Positions 16,575 through 25,897 of a DNA stretch of 34,152 bases are shown piece after piece. Each line of letters starts with the position of its first letter. Position 1 is the first letter of the stretch. The DNA is from Betaproteobacteria bacterium (GTDB lineage Bacteria; Pseudomonadota; Gammaproteobacteria; Burkholderiales; SG8-41), in assembly GCA_947476215.1 (NCBI GenBank), contig CANJQI010000042.1, positions 1-34,152 on the forward strand, written 5' to 3'. Below the pieces are notes generated by a model. That model saw nothing but the letters and a program-made list of their open reading frames with translations, did not search any database and was not told where the DNA came from. The position numbers and the translations under genes were made by a program.

Positions 16575-17978
16575 ATGCGGGAATTGAAGGGGCGGAAAGT
16601 AATCGTGCTTGGACTCGGTGATACTGGGATGTCGATGACGCGCTGGCTCAAGCGGCGCGGTGCGATTGTGTCGGTCGCGGATACGCGCGCGGATCCGCCC
16701 CACGCCGCCAGTCTCAGTCGCGAGTGGCCCGCTGTCGCTATTGAAACTGGCGAGTTTCGCGAACATAGTTTGCGCGCAGCCGACATGATTGCGATCAGTC
16801 CGGGCATAGACCGCCGCACGCTGCCGGTGGCCGCGGCCATACGGCATGGGGTGCCGGTCGCCGGCGATATCGAGTTGTTTGCGCAGGCGCTGCCTGCACT
16901 GAAGTCCTCAGGAGTCGCAAAGCATACCCCGAAGATATTGGCGATAACCGGCACCAACGGCAAAAGTACCGTCACATGCATGGCCGGCGATATCTGCCAG
17001 GCTGGCGGCTTCGCCACCGTGGTCGCGGGAAATATCGGCAAACCGGTGCTCGATACCCTGGCGGAAATCGAAGATGGCGCCGCAATGCCCGACGCGTTCG
17101 TGCTTGAGTTGTCGAGTTTTCAGCTCGAAAGCACGATCAGCCTGAATGCGGACGCGGCAACCATGCTGAATCTGTCCGAGGATCACATGGACAGGTACGA
17201 CCGATTCGAAGACTACGTGGCGGCGAAAGCGCGCGTGTTTCATGGCAGCGGCACTCAGGTGCTGAATGATGACGACGCGTATAGCCGGGCCATGGCGTTG
17301 CCGGGAAGGGCCGTGCACCGCTTCGCTCTGGCCGCGCCCGCCGGCGACAAGGATTGGGGCATGGCATCACGCGTCGGTGCGCCGTACCTGTCGCACGGCG
17401 GAGTGGTGTTGCTGGCGCAGGCGGATTTGCCGGTCAGCGGCATGCATAACGCCGCCAATGCGCTCGCGGCAGGCGCGCTGTGCCACGCCATCGGCGTGGA
17501 CGATGCAGCCATCGTCCACGCCTTGCGCAATTTTCGGGGTCTGCCGCACCGCGTCACGAAAGTCGCCGAGTTTGACGGCGTCGCCTTCTATGACGACTCC
17601 AAGGGAACCAACGTCGGCGCAACGGTTGCGGCACTGGACGGCAGCACGCAGACCGTGGTGCTGATCGCAGGCGGTGATGGCAAGGGGCAGGATTTCACTC
17701 CCTTGAACAGCGCGGTCAAGAAACGTGCCCGTGCCGTGGTGCTGATCGGACGCGACAGCGAGTTGATCGCCGCCGCGCTTTCGGGTTGCGGCGTTCCACT
17801 GGTGCGCGCCGACGACATGCGGGGCGCTGTCAAGCAGGCGTACTCGCTGTGCAGGCACGGTGATGCGGTGCTGCTGTCGCCGGCCTGCGCCAGCTTCGAC
17901 ATGTTCCGCAACTATGCCCATCGGGGTGATGAATTCGTCTCCGCGGTCAGGACTCTGGTAGGTCGTGATGACCGCTAA
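16575..17978 (+). CDS. murD: UDP-MurNAc-L-Ala:D-Glu ligase
   Basis: MurD adds D-glutamate as the second residue of the stem peptide. The 467-residue protein starts with a Rossmann-type [12 protein letters not shown], has the ATP loop GTNGKST (126-132), the ELSSFQLE segment and [11 protein letters not shown], and in the C-terminal domain FYDDSKGTN and [11 protein letters not shown], all typical of MurD. An in-frame stop at 16566 rules out any longer start. No ribosome binding site precedes the ATG. The 3' end overlaps ftsW by about 11 nt. Confidence 0.97.
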   Translation: MRELKGRKVIVLGLGDTGMSMTRWLKRRGAIVSVADTRADPPHAASLSREWPAVAIETGEFREHSLRAADMIAISPGIDRRTLPVAAAIRHGVPVAGDIELFAQALPALKSSGVAKHTPKILAITGTNGKSTVTCMAGDICQAGGFATVVAGNIGKPVLDTLAEIEDGAAMPDAFVLELSSFQLESTISLNADAATMLNLSEDHMDRYDRFEDYVAAKARVFHGSGTQVLNDDDAYSRAMALPGRAVHRFALAAPAGDKDWGMASRVGAPYLSHGGVVLLAQADLPVSGMHNAANALAAGALCHAIGVDDAAIVHALRNFRGLPHRVTKVAEFDGVAFYDDSKGTNVGATVAALDGSTQTVVLIAGGDGKGQDFTPLNSAVKKRARAVVLIGRDSELIAAALSGCGVPLVRADDMRGAVKQAYSLCRHGDAVLLSPACASFDMFRNYAHRGDEFVSAVRTLVGRDDR

Positions 17979-19143
17979 CGCCATGTTTTACGCCGACGTG
18001 AAGAGCCGCGCTCAGGCCGCGGAATACGACTATGCGCTGACGTGGAGCGTGTTGTTGCTGCTTGCGCTCGGATTGGTGATGGTTTATTCGGCGTCGATCG
18101 CCATCGCCGAGGGCAGTCGCGCCACCGGATATCAGCAAATGTACTATCTGATGCGCCACGGATTATTTGTCACCATCGGTGTGACGCTGGCAGGCGTCGC
18201 ATTCCAGTTTCCGATGCACTTCTGGCAGAAGGCCGCGCCTTATCTTTTCCTGTTTGCCGCCGGATTGCTGGTGCTGGTGCTGATTCCCGGCGTTGGACAC
18301 GAGGTAAAAGGCAGCAAGCGCTGGCTGTCGCTATACGTGTTCAATCTGCAGCCCTCGGAACTGATGAAGTTGTTCGTCGTGATATACGCTGCTGATTACG
18401 CCGTGCGCAAGGCGGCTCACATGGACAATCTCACCAAGAGTTTCCTTCCGCTGTTCGGAGTCATGGTGCTGGTTAGTGTCCTGCTGTTGGATGAACCGGA
18501 TTTTGGGGCGTTTGCGGTGATCACAGTGATCGCGATGGGCATACTGTTTCTCGGTGGCGTGAACTGGAAGTCTTTTGCGTGCCTGATCGTTTTGCTGATC
18601 GTGAGTTGCCTGTTGTTGATCTGGGTAGCGCCGTACCGCATGCAGCGCGTCATCGGGTTCATGGATCCCTGGGCCGATCCGTACGGCAAGGGCTATCAGT
18701 TATCGCATGCCCTGATAGCGTTTGGTCGTGGCGAATGGCTGGGCGTGGGCCTCGGTGGCAGTGTCGAGAAACTCTTTTATCTGCCGGAAGCACACACCGA
18801 TTTCCTGCTCGCGGTGATCGCTGAAGAACTGGGTTTTGTCGGCATAACGCTGGTGGTTATGTTGTTTTCCGTCATCGTGGTGCGCGCATTTTCCATCGGT
18901 CGCCAGGCGGCGGCGCTGGAGCGGCATTTCCCGGCGCTGGTTGCGCACGGCATCGGATTGTGGATAGGCGTACAGGCGCTCATCAACATGGGCGTCAACA
19001 TGGGGTTGCTGCCGACCAAAGGGTTGACGCTGCCGTTGATGTCTTTTGGGGGCAGCAGCATCGTGGCCAACTGCTGCGCGATGGCCATACTGCTGAGGGT
19101 CGATTGGGAAAACCGTCAGCTCATGCGAGGTGCGGCGATATGA
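17968..19143 (+). CDS. ftsW: Septal peptidoglycan glycosyltransferase FtsW
   Basis: FtsW is the SEDS-family polymerase that makes septal glycan strands with FtsI. The 391 residues contain about ten transmembrane segments, with VMVYSAS early, KGSKRWL and [17 protein letters not shown], the conserved [32 protein letters not shown] loop and a final MSFGGSS. ATG at 17968 is chosen, next to a TAGGT ribosome binding site; GTG at 17965 and ATG at 17983 are possible. It overlaps murD upstream and murG downstream (ATGA). Confidence 0.97.
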   Translation: MTANAMFYADVKSRAQAAEYDYALTWSVLLLLALGLVMVYSASIAIAEGSRATGYQQMYYLMRHGLFVTIGVTLAGVAFQFPMHFWQKAAPYLFLFAAGLLVLVLIPGVGHEVKGSKRWLSLYVFNLQPSELMKLFVVIYAADYAVRKAAHMDNLTKSFLPLFGVMVLVSVLLLDEPDFGAFAVITVIAMGILFLGGVNWKSFACLIVLLIVSCLLLIWVAPYRMQRVIGFMDPWADPYGKGYQLSHALIAFGRGEWLGVGLGGSVEKLFYLPEAHTDFLLAVIAEELGFVGITLVVMLFSVIVVRAFSIGRQAAALERHFPALVAHGIGLWIGVQALINMGVNMGLLPTKGLTLPLMSFGGSSIVANCCAMAILLRVDWENRQLMRGAAI

Positions 19144-20210
19144 GCCGAACGATCATGATCATGGCAGGTGGCACCGGGGGCCATATTTTTCCCGCACTGT
19201 CGGTCGCGGACTATCTGCGTGCCAAGGGCTGGAACATCGTATGGCTGGGCTCGAAAGCGGGCATGGAGGCGACGTTGGTTACGCCCAGGGGATACGTCAT
19301 GGCGTGGATCAGCATGCACGGCGTGCGTGGCAAGGGGTGGTTGCGCGCAGCGCTGTTGCCGTTGCATCTGCTGATAGCCTTCTGGCAGAGTGCGTGCGCG
19401 ATATTCGCGCATCGTCCAGATGTCGTGCTCGGGATGGGTGGCTATATTTCATTTCCGGGCGGCATGATGGCGTCGTTGTTCAGAAAGCCGCTCGTGATAC
19501 ACGAGCAGAATTCAGTGGCTGGCCTCGCCAATCGCGTGCTGGCCAAAGTGGCCGACCGTGTCCTGACCGGTTTTCCAGGGGTCTTGGGCGCTTCAGCCGC
19601 GATGTCCTGGACCGGTAATCCAGTGCGCGAGGAAATCGCACATCTTGCACAGCCTGAACAGCGCTATCGGAGCCGTTCGGGGCCGCTGCGACTCACTGTC
19701 ATAGGCGGCAGTCTGGGTGCACAAGCGCTCAATGAAACGGTCCCGCAGGCTCTCGCGATACTGCCCGCAGCCGAGCGCCCGACGGTCACGCATCAGGCAG
19801 GTAATCGTCATCTGGATGCCGTGCGGTCCAGCTATCAGCGCGCCGGCGTATCGGCCGACTTGGTGCCGTTTATCGCCGATATGGCACACCGCTATGGTGA
19901 ATCCGACCTGATTATATGCCGTGCCGGTGCCTCCACCATCGCCGAACTCGCCGTCGCGGGCGTAGCCAGCATACTCGTGCCGTTTCCGTATGCGGTCGAT
20001 GACCATCAAACGCATAACGCGCGCTTTCTCGCCGACCATGGCGCCGCCATTCTGGTGCCGCAGCACGAACTGACGCCTCAAAAGCTGGCGGACCTGTTGC
20101 GTGGACTTACGCGCGACGCATTGCTGGTCATGGCGCAGCAGGCGCACCGTGTCGCAAAGCCGGATGCCACCCAAATGGTGGCTGAAGAATGCATGAGGCT
20201 GGCGGCGTGA
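19140..20210 (+). CDS. murG: Lipid II synthase: UDP-GlcNAc transferase MurG
   Basis: MurG transfers GlcNAc from UDP-GlcNAc to lipid I on the inner face of the membrane, making lipid II. The N-terminal glycine loop [13 protein letters not shown], the [11 protein letters not shown] and [14 protein letters not shown] segments, the second loop [10 protein letters not shown] and the UDP-GlcNAc-binding [11 protein letters not shown] with [14 protein letters not shown] are all present. At 356 residues it is one longer than E. coli MurG. It starts within the ftsW stop (ATGA). Its stop overlaps a GTG that begins a copy of the murC N-terminus, not murC itself. Confidence 0.97.
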   Translation: MSRTIMIMAGGTGGHIFPALSVADYLRAKGWNIVWLGSKAGMEATLVTPRGYVMAWISMHGVRGKGWLRAALLPLHLLIAFWQSACAIFAHRPDVVLGMGGYISFPGGMMASLFRKPLVIHEQNSVAGLANRVLAKVADRVLTGFPGVLGASAAMSWTGNPVREEIAHLAQPEQRYRSRSGPLRLTVIGGSLGAQALNETVPQALAILPAAERPTVTHQAGNRHLDAVRSSYQRAGVSADLVPFIADMAHRYGESDLIICRAGASTIAELAVAGVASILVPFPYAVDDHQTHNARFLADHGAAILVPQHELTPQKLADLLRGLTRDALLVMAQQAHRVAKPDATQMVAEECMRLAA

Positions 20211-20368
20211 AATACAAAGTCAAACGTGTGCACTTCGTAGGCCTAGGCGGGGCTGCCGCGAGCAGAGAGCAGGGTCCTGTCACGCGACGCGTGACAGGAT
20301 GCGAACGACCGCGAGCGGCACCAGCCGGCGCAACGTCCGTACAAATGAACGCAGGCGGTACACGGTGA
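20207..20368 (+). CDS. 53-residue ORF starting with a copy of the MurC N-terminus
   Basis: GTG at 20207 overlaps the murG stop (GTGA). The first 12 codons encode [12 protein letters not shown], identical to MurC residues 1-12; the two codon differences (GTC for GTA, GGC for GGT) are synonymous. The frame then diverges into an Arg/Ala/Gly-rich tail (for example [12 protein letters not shown]) without known domains. It stays open for 53 codons and stops at a TGA overlapping the true murC GTG, again as GTGA. It thus sits between murG and murC with the same 4-nt overlap on both sides. A perfect hairpin lies inside. A translated leader or adaptor is likely but unproven; a frozen duplication scar is the alternative. 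Confidence 0.5.
   Translation: MKYKVKRVHFVGLGGAAASREQGPVTRRVTGCERPRAAPAGATSVQMNAGGTR
20275..20299 (+). other. Perfect hairpin inside the murC leader ORF
   Basis: An 11-bp stem (TCCTGTCACGC with GCGTGACAGGA) and a 3-nt loop. There is no T run after it, so it is not a standard terminator. It would form in the mRNA about 65 nt before the murC start and may pause ribosomes or protect the message. Confidence 0.6.
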
Positions 20369-21798
20369 AATACAAAGTAAAACGTGTGCACTTCGTAGGT
20401 ATAGCCGGCTCCGGCATGAGCGGCATCGCCGAGGTATTGCTTAACCTGGGATTTGGAGTGAGCGGTTCCGACCTGAACGACAATGCGGTAACGCAACGCC
20501 TGAAGGCGCTGGGTGCCCGGGTGATGCATGGTCACGCGCCTGGCAATATTGACGCCGCCGATGCAGTCGTGGTGTCGAGTGCGGTGAAGGACGACAATCC
20601 TGAAGTTGTTGCCGCGCGTGAACACAAGATCCCGGTAGTGCCGCGCGCCATCATGCTTGCCGAGCTGATGCGCCTGAAGCAGGGCATCGCGGTGGCCGGC
20701 ACGCATGGCAAGACCACGACCACCAGCCTGGTTGCGAGCGTGCTAGCTGAAGCGGGCATGGATCCGACTTTTGTCATTGGCGGTCGTCTCGAGGCGGCAG
20801 GATCGCATGCCAAACTCGGGAGCGGCGAATTTATCGTGGTCGAGGCGGACGAGTCGGATGCATCGTTTCTGTACCTCGCGCCGGTGCTCGCCGTGGTGAC
20901 CAATATCGACGCCGATCACATGGAAACCTACGGCCATTATTTCGGCCGGTTGCGCCAGGCGTTTCTAGACTTTGTGCAGCACCTGCCTTTCTATGGCACG
21001 GCAGTATTGTGCATCGACGACCCGAACGTGCGTGAAATCATGCCGGCCGTAACCAAGCCGATCACGACCTATGGGCTATCGGCAAACGCGCAAATACGCG
21101 CAGTCAATATTGTTGCCGACGCCGGGCGCATGCGTTTCCGTGTTGTACGGCGCGACGCCCGGGATGCGCCGTTGCCGGATCTCGATATCACGCTCAATCT
21201 GGCCGGGATGCACAACGTGCTCAACTCGCTTGCCGCAATCGCGGTCGGCATGGAGGTCGGTGCGTCGGATGCGGCCATCGTCAAGGCCCTGGCCGATTTC
21301 CGCGGCGTGGGGCGCCGCTTCGAGCGTTGCGGTGACATTGCGCTCAATCCAGAAAACAAGGGGAAAGGGCATTTCGCGCTGATTGATGACTACGGTCATC
21401 ATCCGGTGGAAATGTCCGCGACGCTGGAAGCGGTGCGAGGTGCTTTCCCGGGGCGACGCGTGGTGCTGGCTTTTCAACCTCACCGCTATACGCGAACACG
21501 TGATTGCTTCGAGGACTTCGTGAAGGTTCTGTCGACCGTGGACGTGCTGCTGCTGACCGAAGTGTATGCGGCGGGCGAAGCGGCACTGGTCGCCGCCGAC
21601 GGACGTGCGCTTGCCCGTGCGGTGAGGGTGCAGGGCAAGGTGGAACCGATTTTCGTCGAGCAGGTTGCCGACTTTCCACAAGCGATACGCAATGTGGTGA
21701 GAGACAGCGATGTGGTTCTCACGATGGGCGCCGGATCCATCGGTGGCGTCGCGGCGCTCATAAAAAAGCAGGGGCTTGGAATGAGGGATGAGGGATGA
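20365..21798 (+). CDS. murC: UDP-N-acetylmuramate:L-alanine ligase
   Basis: MurC adds the first amino acid, L-alanine, to UDP-MurNAc. Motifs seen are [17 protein letters not shown], the ATP loop GTHGKTTT (112-119), [29 protein letters not shown] and FQPHRYTRT. With GTG at 20365 the protein has 477 residues. An in-frame ATG at 20299 would add 22 residues with no family support, and the overlap with the leader ORF stop favours 20365. The last codons (MRDEG) are encoded by the heptad array that follows, so the C-terminus has been extended or replaced by repeat sequence. Confidence 0.97.
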   Translation: MKYKVKRVHFVGIAGSGMSGIAEVLLNLGFGVSGSDLNDNAVTQRLKALGARVMHGHAPGNIDAADAVVVSSAVKDDNPEVVAAREHKIPVVPRAIMLAELMRLKQGIAVAGTHGKTTTTSLVASVLAEAGMDPTFVIGGRLEAAGSHAKLGSGEFIVVEADESDASFLYLAPVLAVVTNIDADHMETYGHYFGRLRQAFLDFVQHLPFYGTAVLCIDDPNVREIMPAVTKPITTYGLSANAQIRAVNIVADAGRMRFRVVRRDARDAPLPDLDITLNLAGMHNVLNSLAAIAVGMEVGASDAAIVKALADFRGVGRRFERCGDIALNPENKGKGHFALIDDYGHHPVEMSATLEAVRGAFPGRRVVLAFQPHRYTRTRDCFEDFVKVLSTVDVLLLTEVYAAGEAALVAADGRALARAVRVQGKVEPIFVEQVADFPQAIRNVVRDSDVVLTMGAGSIGGVAALIKKQGLGMRDEG

Positions 21799-21829
21799 GG
21801 GATGAGGGATGAGGGATGAAGGATGAGGG
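21781..21829 (+). repeat. Seven tandem ATGAGGG heptads at the murC/murB junction
   Basis: Seven contiguous units: ATGAGGG five times, then ATGAAGG, then ATGAGGG. Every unit contains ATGA, a combined start and stop. The third unit supplies the murC stop, and the seventh supplies the in-frame ATG of the longest murB form. A ribosome starting in one unit meets a TGA in the unit two further on, so the array can act as a chain of stop/restart sites, and GAGGG also resembles a ribosome binding site. Tandem heptads are prone to slippage, so unit number may vary between strains. Confidence 0.9.
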
Positions 21830-22860
21830 TGGCTGCCGTGCAATTGCAGACTGGCGCTCGCCCGACTGGCGGTCGTTATTCCGGGTTCGCGGGATGTATT
21901 GCGCATGATGGTGCAGACGTGACTTCAGCGACATTGCGCGGTGAACTGAGGATGGATGAACCCATGGCGCGCCATACGAGCTGGCGCGTGGGTGGGTGCG
22001 TCGAGCGCTCTTATCTGCCCGCGGACGTTGATGACTTGTGTGCATTTCTCGCCACGCTGCCGGAGAGCGAACCGGTTTATTTTGTCGGGCTCGGCAGTAA
22101 TCTGCTGGTGCGTGACGGAAAACTGCGTGGTACCGTGATTTTCACGCATGGCGCGCTCGCCCATATCCGTTTCGAAGGCAATGTCGTGCATGCCGAGGCC
22201 GGCGTGCCGAGTCCCAAAGTGGCGCGTTTTGCCGCCGTGCATGCGCTCGCCGGCGCTGAGTTTCTCGCCGGCATACCCGGCACCGTGGGCGGCGCGCTGG
22301 CGATGAACGCGGGCTGCTATGGCGGAGAAACCTGGAACATCGTTGAAAGCGTCACCACCGTCGACCGCGAGGGCCGGCTGCGTCAACGTACCCGCGCCAA
22401 CTATGAGATCGGCTATCGCAAAGTGTCTTTGACGACGGACTCGTCAGATGCCGTACTTCGAACTCATCCCTCATCCCACATCCGTCATCCTTCAGACGAG
22501 TGGTTCGTCGCGGCACGATTCAAGCTGCCGCGTGGCGACAGGGGCAAGGCGCGGGCAACCATCAAACAGTTGCTGGAGAAGCGCATAGCTTCCCAGCCGC
22601 TTAGTCAGCATAACGCCGGCTCGGTTTTCAGGAACCCCGAGGGCGACTACGCGGCGCGCCTGATCGAAGCCTGCGGCCTTAAGGGATATGCGTTGGGCGG
22701 CGCAGCGATTTCAATTCAGCACGCGAACTTCATAGTCAACACTGGCAGGGCACGTGCCGCCGAAATAGAGGCTTTGATCACCATTGCACATGACACCGTG
22801 CAGCAAAAGTTCGGCATAGACCTCCAACGCGAAGTGCGGATAGTGGGTGAGCACTCATGA
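21823..22860 (+). CDS. murB: UDP-N-acetylenolpyruvoylglucosamine reductase
   Basis: MurB is the FAD enzyme that reduces the enolpyruvyl group to make UDP-MurNAc. Motifs include [72 protein letters not shown] (with the catalytic serine of NAGS) and [17 protein letters not shown] in the last heptad gives 345 residues; an in-frame GTG at 21919 would give 313 and begins closer to the conserved region ([15 protein letters not shown]), so the start is uncertain. About 20 residues after GYRKVSL ([20 protein letters not shown]) come from an in-frame heptad insert absent from typical MurB. The stop overlaps the next ORF (ATGA). Confidence 0.95.
   Translation: MRVAAVQLQTGARPTGGRYSGFAGCIAHDGADVTSATLRGELRMDEPMARHTSWRVGGCVERSYLPADVDDLCAFLATLPESEPVYFVGLGSNLLVRDGKLRGTVIFTHGALAHIRFEGNVVHAEAGVPSPKVARFAAVHALAGAEFLAGIPGTVGGALAMNAGCYGGETWNIVESVTTVDREGRLRQRTRANYEIGYRKVSLTTDSSDAVLRTHPSSHIRHPSDEWFVAARFKLPRGDRGKARATIKQLLEKRIASQPLSQHNAGSVFRNPEGDYAARLIEACGLKGYALGGAAISIQHANFIVNTGRARAAEIEALITIAHDTVQQKFGIDLQREVRIVGEHS
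22465..22492 (+). repeat. Four CATCCCT-type heptads inside murB, in frame
   Basis: CATCCCT, CATCCCA, CATCCGT and CATCCTT, contiguous and read through by murB. They are the reverse complement of the ATGAGGG units 640 nt upstream. Flanking ACTCGTC (left) and GACGAGT (right) form a further inverted pair, suggesting a palindromic element inserted in the coding sequence. Confidence 0.75.
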
Positions 22861-23015
22861 GCATTCGTCACTCTTCACTCCTAACTCCTCACCGCGACTT
22901 TGGAAAAGTCGCAGTATTGATGGGCGAGCGTGCCGGGCTCGGCGGGCGAAGCCGGGGCGGGCAGGTGCGCCGGGGCCGCCCAGGCGACGTCATCCGCGCA
23001 AGAGGTGTGGCATGA
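22857..23015 (+). CDS. 52-residue ORF containing a copy of the Ddl N-terminus
   Basis: ATG at 22857 overlaps the murB stop (ATGA). The product begins MS, has 11 codons made of TCACTCC-like heptads ([11 protein letters not shown]), then [10 protein letters not shown], identical to Ddl residues 3-12. Within these ten codons five differ from ddlB and all five are synonymous; the second codon also differs synonymously (AGC for AGT). A Gly/Arg-rich tail follows ([17 protein letters not shown]). The frame is open for 52 codons and ends in a TGA overlapping the true ddlB ATG (ATGA). The layout matches the murC leader ORF closely. The heptad insert of 33 nt keeps frame, hinting that the frame matters. 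Confidence 0.5.
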   Translation: MSIRHSSLLTPHRDFGKVAVLMGERAGLGGRSRGGQVRRGRPGDVIRARGVA

Positions 23016-23923
23016 GTGACTTCGGGAAGGTAGCAGTACTCATGGGCGGCCGCTCCGCGGAGCGCGAGATTTCGCTGATGTCCGGCAACAATGTGCTGGC
23101 GGCACTGCGTCGTAAAGGCGTCAATGCACATGCATTCGATCCGGCTGAACGGACCTTGTCCGACCTCAAGACCGACGGTTTTCAGCGCGCATTTATCGTG
23201 CTGCATGGTCGCTTTGGCGAGGACGGCACTGTGCAGGGCGCGCTCGAATGGATGGGCATACCGTATACGGGCAGTGGTGTCATGTCATCTGCATTGTGTA
23301 TGGACAAGCTGCGCACCAAGCTGGTGTGGCTGGGCGCAGGGATATCCACGCCGCGTCACGCAGTGGTGAACGCAGCCAGCGATTGGGGATCGGTTGCGCG
23401 TGATTTGGGACTCCCGCTGATCGTGAAACCCGCCCGCGAAGGTTCCAGTATTGGACTGACCAAGGTAGGCACGATCGAGAAAATTCAGGCGGCATATGAT
23501 GTGGCCGCACGTCATGACTCGCTGGTAATCGCGGAGACATTTATTTCCGGGCAGGAACTTACCGCCGCATTCCTCGCTGACCGTGCACTTCCGCTGGTAA
23601 GAATAGAAGCGCCACAGGGTAACTACGATTATCAAAACAAGTACTTCGGTGACGAAACTCGCTACCACTGTCCGTGCGGGTTGCCCGCCGCGCAGGAGCA
23701 GGAACTGCAGGCGCTGGTGATGCGCGCGAAGGACGCATTGGGCTGCAGCGGCTGGGGACGCGCCGACTTGATGTTGCGCGACGACGGCAGGGTTTTTCTG
23801 CTGGAAATGAATACCACGCCGGGTATGACCGGCCATTCGCTGGTGCCCATGGCGGCACGCGCCGCGGGCCTTGAATTCGACGATCTAGTATTGCGTATTC
23901 TGGAGCTGGCGCATGTGGGATAA
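23012..23923 (+). CDS. ddlB: D-alanine:D-alanine ligase
   Basis: Ddl makes the D-Ala-D-Ala dipeptide used by MurF. The ATP-grasp protein shows [19 protein letters not shown] at the N-terminus, [62 protein letters not shown] and the metal-binding [17 protein letters not shown]. With ATG at 23012 it has 303 residues, close to E. coli DdlB (306). The start overlaps the leader ORF stop by 4 nt; the 3' end overlaps ftsQ by 11 nt. Confidence 0.97.
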   Translation: MSDFGKVAVLMGGRSAEREISLMSGNNVLAALRRKGVNAHAFDPAERTLSDLKTDGFQRAFIVLHGRFGEDGTVQGALEWMGIPYTGSGVMSSALCMDKLRTKLVWLGAGISTPRHAVVNAASDWGSVARDLGLPLIVKPAREGSSIGLTKVGTIEKIQAAYDVAARHDSLVIAETFISGQELTAAFLADRALPLVRIEAPQGNYDYQNKYFGDETRYHCPCGLPAAQEQELQALVMRAKDALGCSGWGRADLMLRDDGRVFLLEMNTTPGMTGHSLVPMAARAAGLEFDDLVLRILELAHVG

Positions 23924-24671
23924 GCCCGACATGCTGAATGGCGTGGCAAATCTGCTGATCGCGGCGGCGTTGTTGGTGGGAGCCTACGGCATACTGCACT
24001 ACGCCTCGCGCCTGCCCGTATTCTCGCTACGCGAAGTGCATGTCACCAGTCCGCTGGCGCACGTTACGCTCGATCAGATTGAGACGGTTGTAAAGCACCA
24101 ACTCAAGGGTAATTTCTTTACGCTCGACCTTGAGGGCGCCCGCACCGGATTCGAGAAATTGTCGTGGGCGCGCAAGGCCAACGCGCGCCGGGTGTGGCCG
24201 GACCGGCTCGAAGTGGCGATTGAAGAGCACGTACCGCTCGCGCGTTGGGGAAGCACGGCGCTGGTTAACAGCCACGGTGAATTGTTTACCGCTGCGTTTG
24301 ATGGCGCGCTGCCATTGTTCGTGGGGCCTGAAGCAAGCGCCAAGGAAATCGCAATTCAGTATGGCTATTTTCAGCGCAGTCTCTCTGCCATCGGGCGTGT
24401 ACCGGCGCAGGTGCAGGTGTCCGCGCGCCGCGCATGGCAGATCAAGCTAGACAATGGACTGATCATCGAACTCGGGCGCGAGAGCATGGAGACGCGGCTG
24501 GATCGTTTTGTCGCCGTTTTCGAGCGTACCGTCGGGCGTCTGAATCGCAGGCTGAACTATGTGGATCTGCGCTATCCCAATGGTTTCGCGTTGCGCATAC
24601 CGGAGTTCGACCATCAGCCGCGGAACCCGAGCCCGCGTCGCGACGATGCCGGCAATACCAAGAGGGGATGA
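23913..24671 (+). CDS. ftsQ: Cell division protein FtsQ
   Basis: A bitopic inner-membrane protein that scaffolds FtsB and FtsL at the division site. The 252 residues comprise a short cytoplasmic N-terminus, a transmembrane segment (about 12-30, [19 protein letters not shown]) and a POTRA domain ([24 protein letters not shown]). The beta domain ends with the conserved [16 protein letters not shown], and a charged tail follows. The ATG overlaps ddlB, and the TGA overlaps the ftsA start (ATGA). Confidence 0.96.
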   Translation: MWDKPDMLNGVANLLIAAALLVGAYGILHYASRLPVFSLREVHVTSPLAHVTLDQIETVVKHQLKGNFFTLDLEGARTGFEKLSWARKANARRVWPDRLEVAIEEHVPLARWGSTALVNSHGELFTAAFDGALPLFVGPEASAKEIAIQYGYFQRSLSAIGRVPAQVQVSARRAWQIKLDNGLIIELGRESMETRLDRFVAVFERTVGRLNRRLNYVDLRYPNGFALRIPEFDHQPRNPSPRRDDAGNTKRG

Positions 24672-25897
24672 TGAGCAACGCCAAGGAAAACAAGAATCTC
24701 ATTGTCGGTCTGGATATAGGCACGTCCAAGATCGCGGCGATCGTTGCCGAAGTCAAGCCGGACGGCAGTTTCGAAGTCATAGGCATGGGAGGCCATCCGT
24801 CCCGAGGACTGAAAAAGGGCGTGGTTGTCAATATCGAGGCGACCGTCAGTGCGATACAGCGTGCGCTGGAAGAGGCCGAACTGATGGCCGATTGCAAGAT
24901 ACATGATGTCTATACCGGTATTGCCGGGAGCCATATCAAAAGCATCAATTCTCGCGGCATGGTGGCTATCAAGGACCGTGAGGTCACCCAGCAGGATGTC
25001 GACCGCGTCATAGAAACCGCCAAGGCGATCCCCATACCGACGGATCAGCAGGTGCTGCACATCCTTAACCAGGAATTCATCGTCGATGGGCAAGGCGATG
25101 TGCGCGTGCCGCTCGGCATGAGCGGCGTGCGGCTCGAAGTCAACGTCCACATCGTAACCGGAGCGGTGTCGGCGGCGCAAAACATTATCAAGTGCGTGCG
25201 TCGCTGCGGGCTCGAAGTCAAGGATTTGATCCTGCAGCCGCTGGCCTCGACCATGGCGGTCGTATCCGAAGACGAGAAAGAACTGGGCGTATGCCTGGTG
25301 GACATCGGCGGTGGCACGACGGATATGGCCATCTTTACCCAGGGCGCGATACGCCATACCGGGGTGATACCCATCGCCGGGGATCAGGTCACAAACGATA
25401 TTGCAATGGCCTTGCGCACACCGACCAAGGATGCGGAGGATATCAAGCAGCGCTACGGCTGCGCATTGCGTCAGCTTGCGGACCCGCAGCAGATGGTCGA
25501 GGTTCCCGGCATCGGCGAGCGAGGTCCGCGCCAGTTGTCACGCCAGACGCTGGCGGAAGTCATAGAGCCACGGATTGAAGAACTGTATTCGCTAGTGCAG
25601 TCGGAGTTGCGCCGCTCGGGGTACGAGGACCTGTTGTCGTCGGGCATTGTCATCACTGGGGGGTTGAGTTCCATGCAGGGCATGGTCGAATTGGGTGAGG
25701 AGATTTTTCACATGCCGGTGCGCATAGGCCAGCCGCAATACCACGGCGGACTGGCGGAAGTGGTGCGCAATCCCCGATACGCGACCGCGGTCGGGCTGTT
25801 GATGATAGGCGCGCAGCAACAGCGCGAGCAGCAGCTTGCCCAGGCAAACATAGGATCGATCGCGGGATTGATAGAACGGATGAAAAACTGGTTCTAG
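24668..25897 (+). CDS. ftsA: Cell division protein FtsA
   Basis: The actin-like ATPase that tethers FtsZ to the membrane and recruits the later division proteins. Motifs are IVGLDIGTSKIAAIVAEV (phosphate 1), VCLVDIGGGTTDMAIF (phosphate 2) and SSGIVITGGLSSMQGM (adenosine). The C-terminal amphipathic helix LIERMKNWF is the membrane-targeting sequence. ATG at 24668 (followed directly by a second ATG) overlaps the ftsQ stop and is preceded by AGAGGGG; this gives 409 residues. A spacer of about 105 bp separates it from ftsZ. Confidence 0.97.
   Translation: MMSNAKENKNLIVGLDIGTSKIAAIVAEVKPDGSFEVIGMGGHPSRGLKKGVVVNIEATVSAIQRALEEAELMADCKIHDVYTGIAGSHIKSINSRGMVAIKDREVTQQDVDRVIETAKAIPIPTDQQVLHILNQEFIVDGQGDVRVPLGMSGVRLEVNVHIVTGAVSAAQNIIKCVRRCGLEVKDLILQPLASTMAVVSEDEKELGVCLVDIGGGTTDMAIFTQGAIRHTGVIPIAGDQVTNDIAMALRTPTKDAEDIKQRYGCALRQLADPQQMVEVPGIGERGPRQLSRQTLAEVIEPRIEELYSLVQSELRRSGYEDLLSSGIVITGGLSSMQGMVELGEEIFHMPVRIGQPQYHGGLAEVVRNPRYATAVGLLMIGAQQQREQQLAQANIGSIAGLIERMKNWF

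Noticed and set aside
20299-20364. N-terminal extension of murC from ATG 20299
   Set aside because: The added residues match nothing expected in MurC, and the GTGA overlap and family N-terminus support 20365.
21781-21829. CRISPR-like array
   Set aside because: Seven-nucleotide units without spacers are a simple tandem repeat, not a CRISPR.
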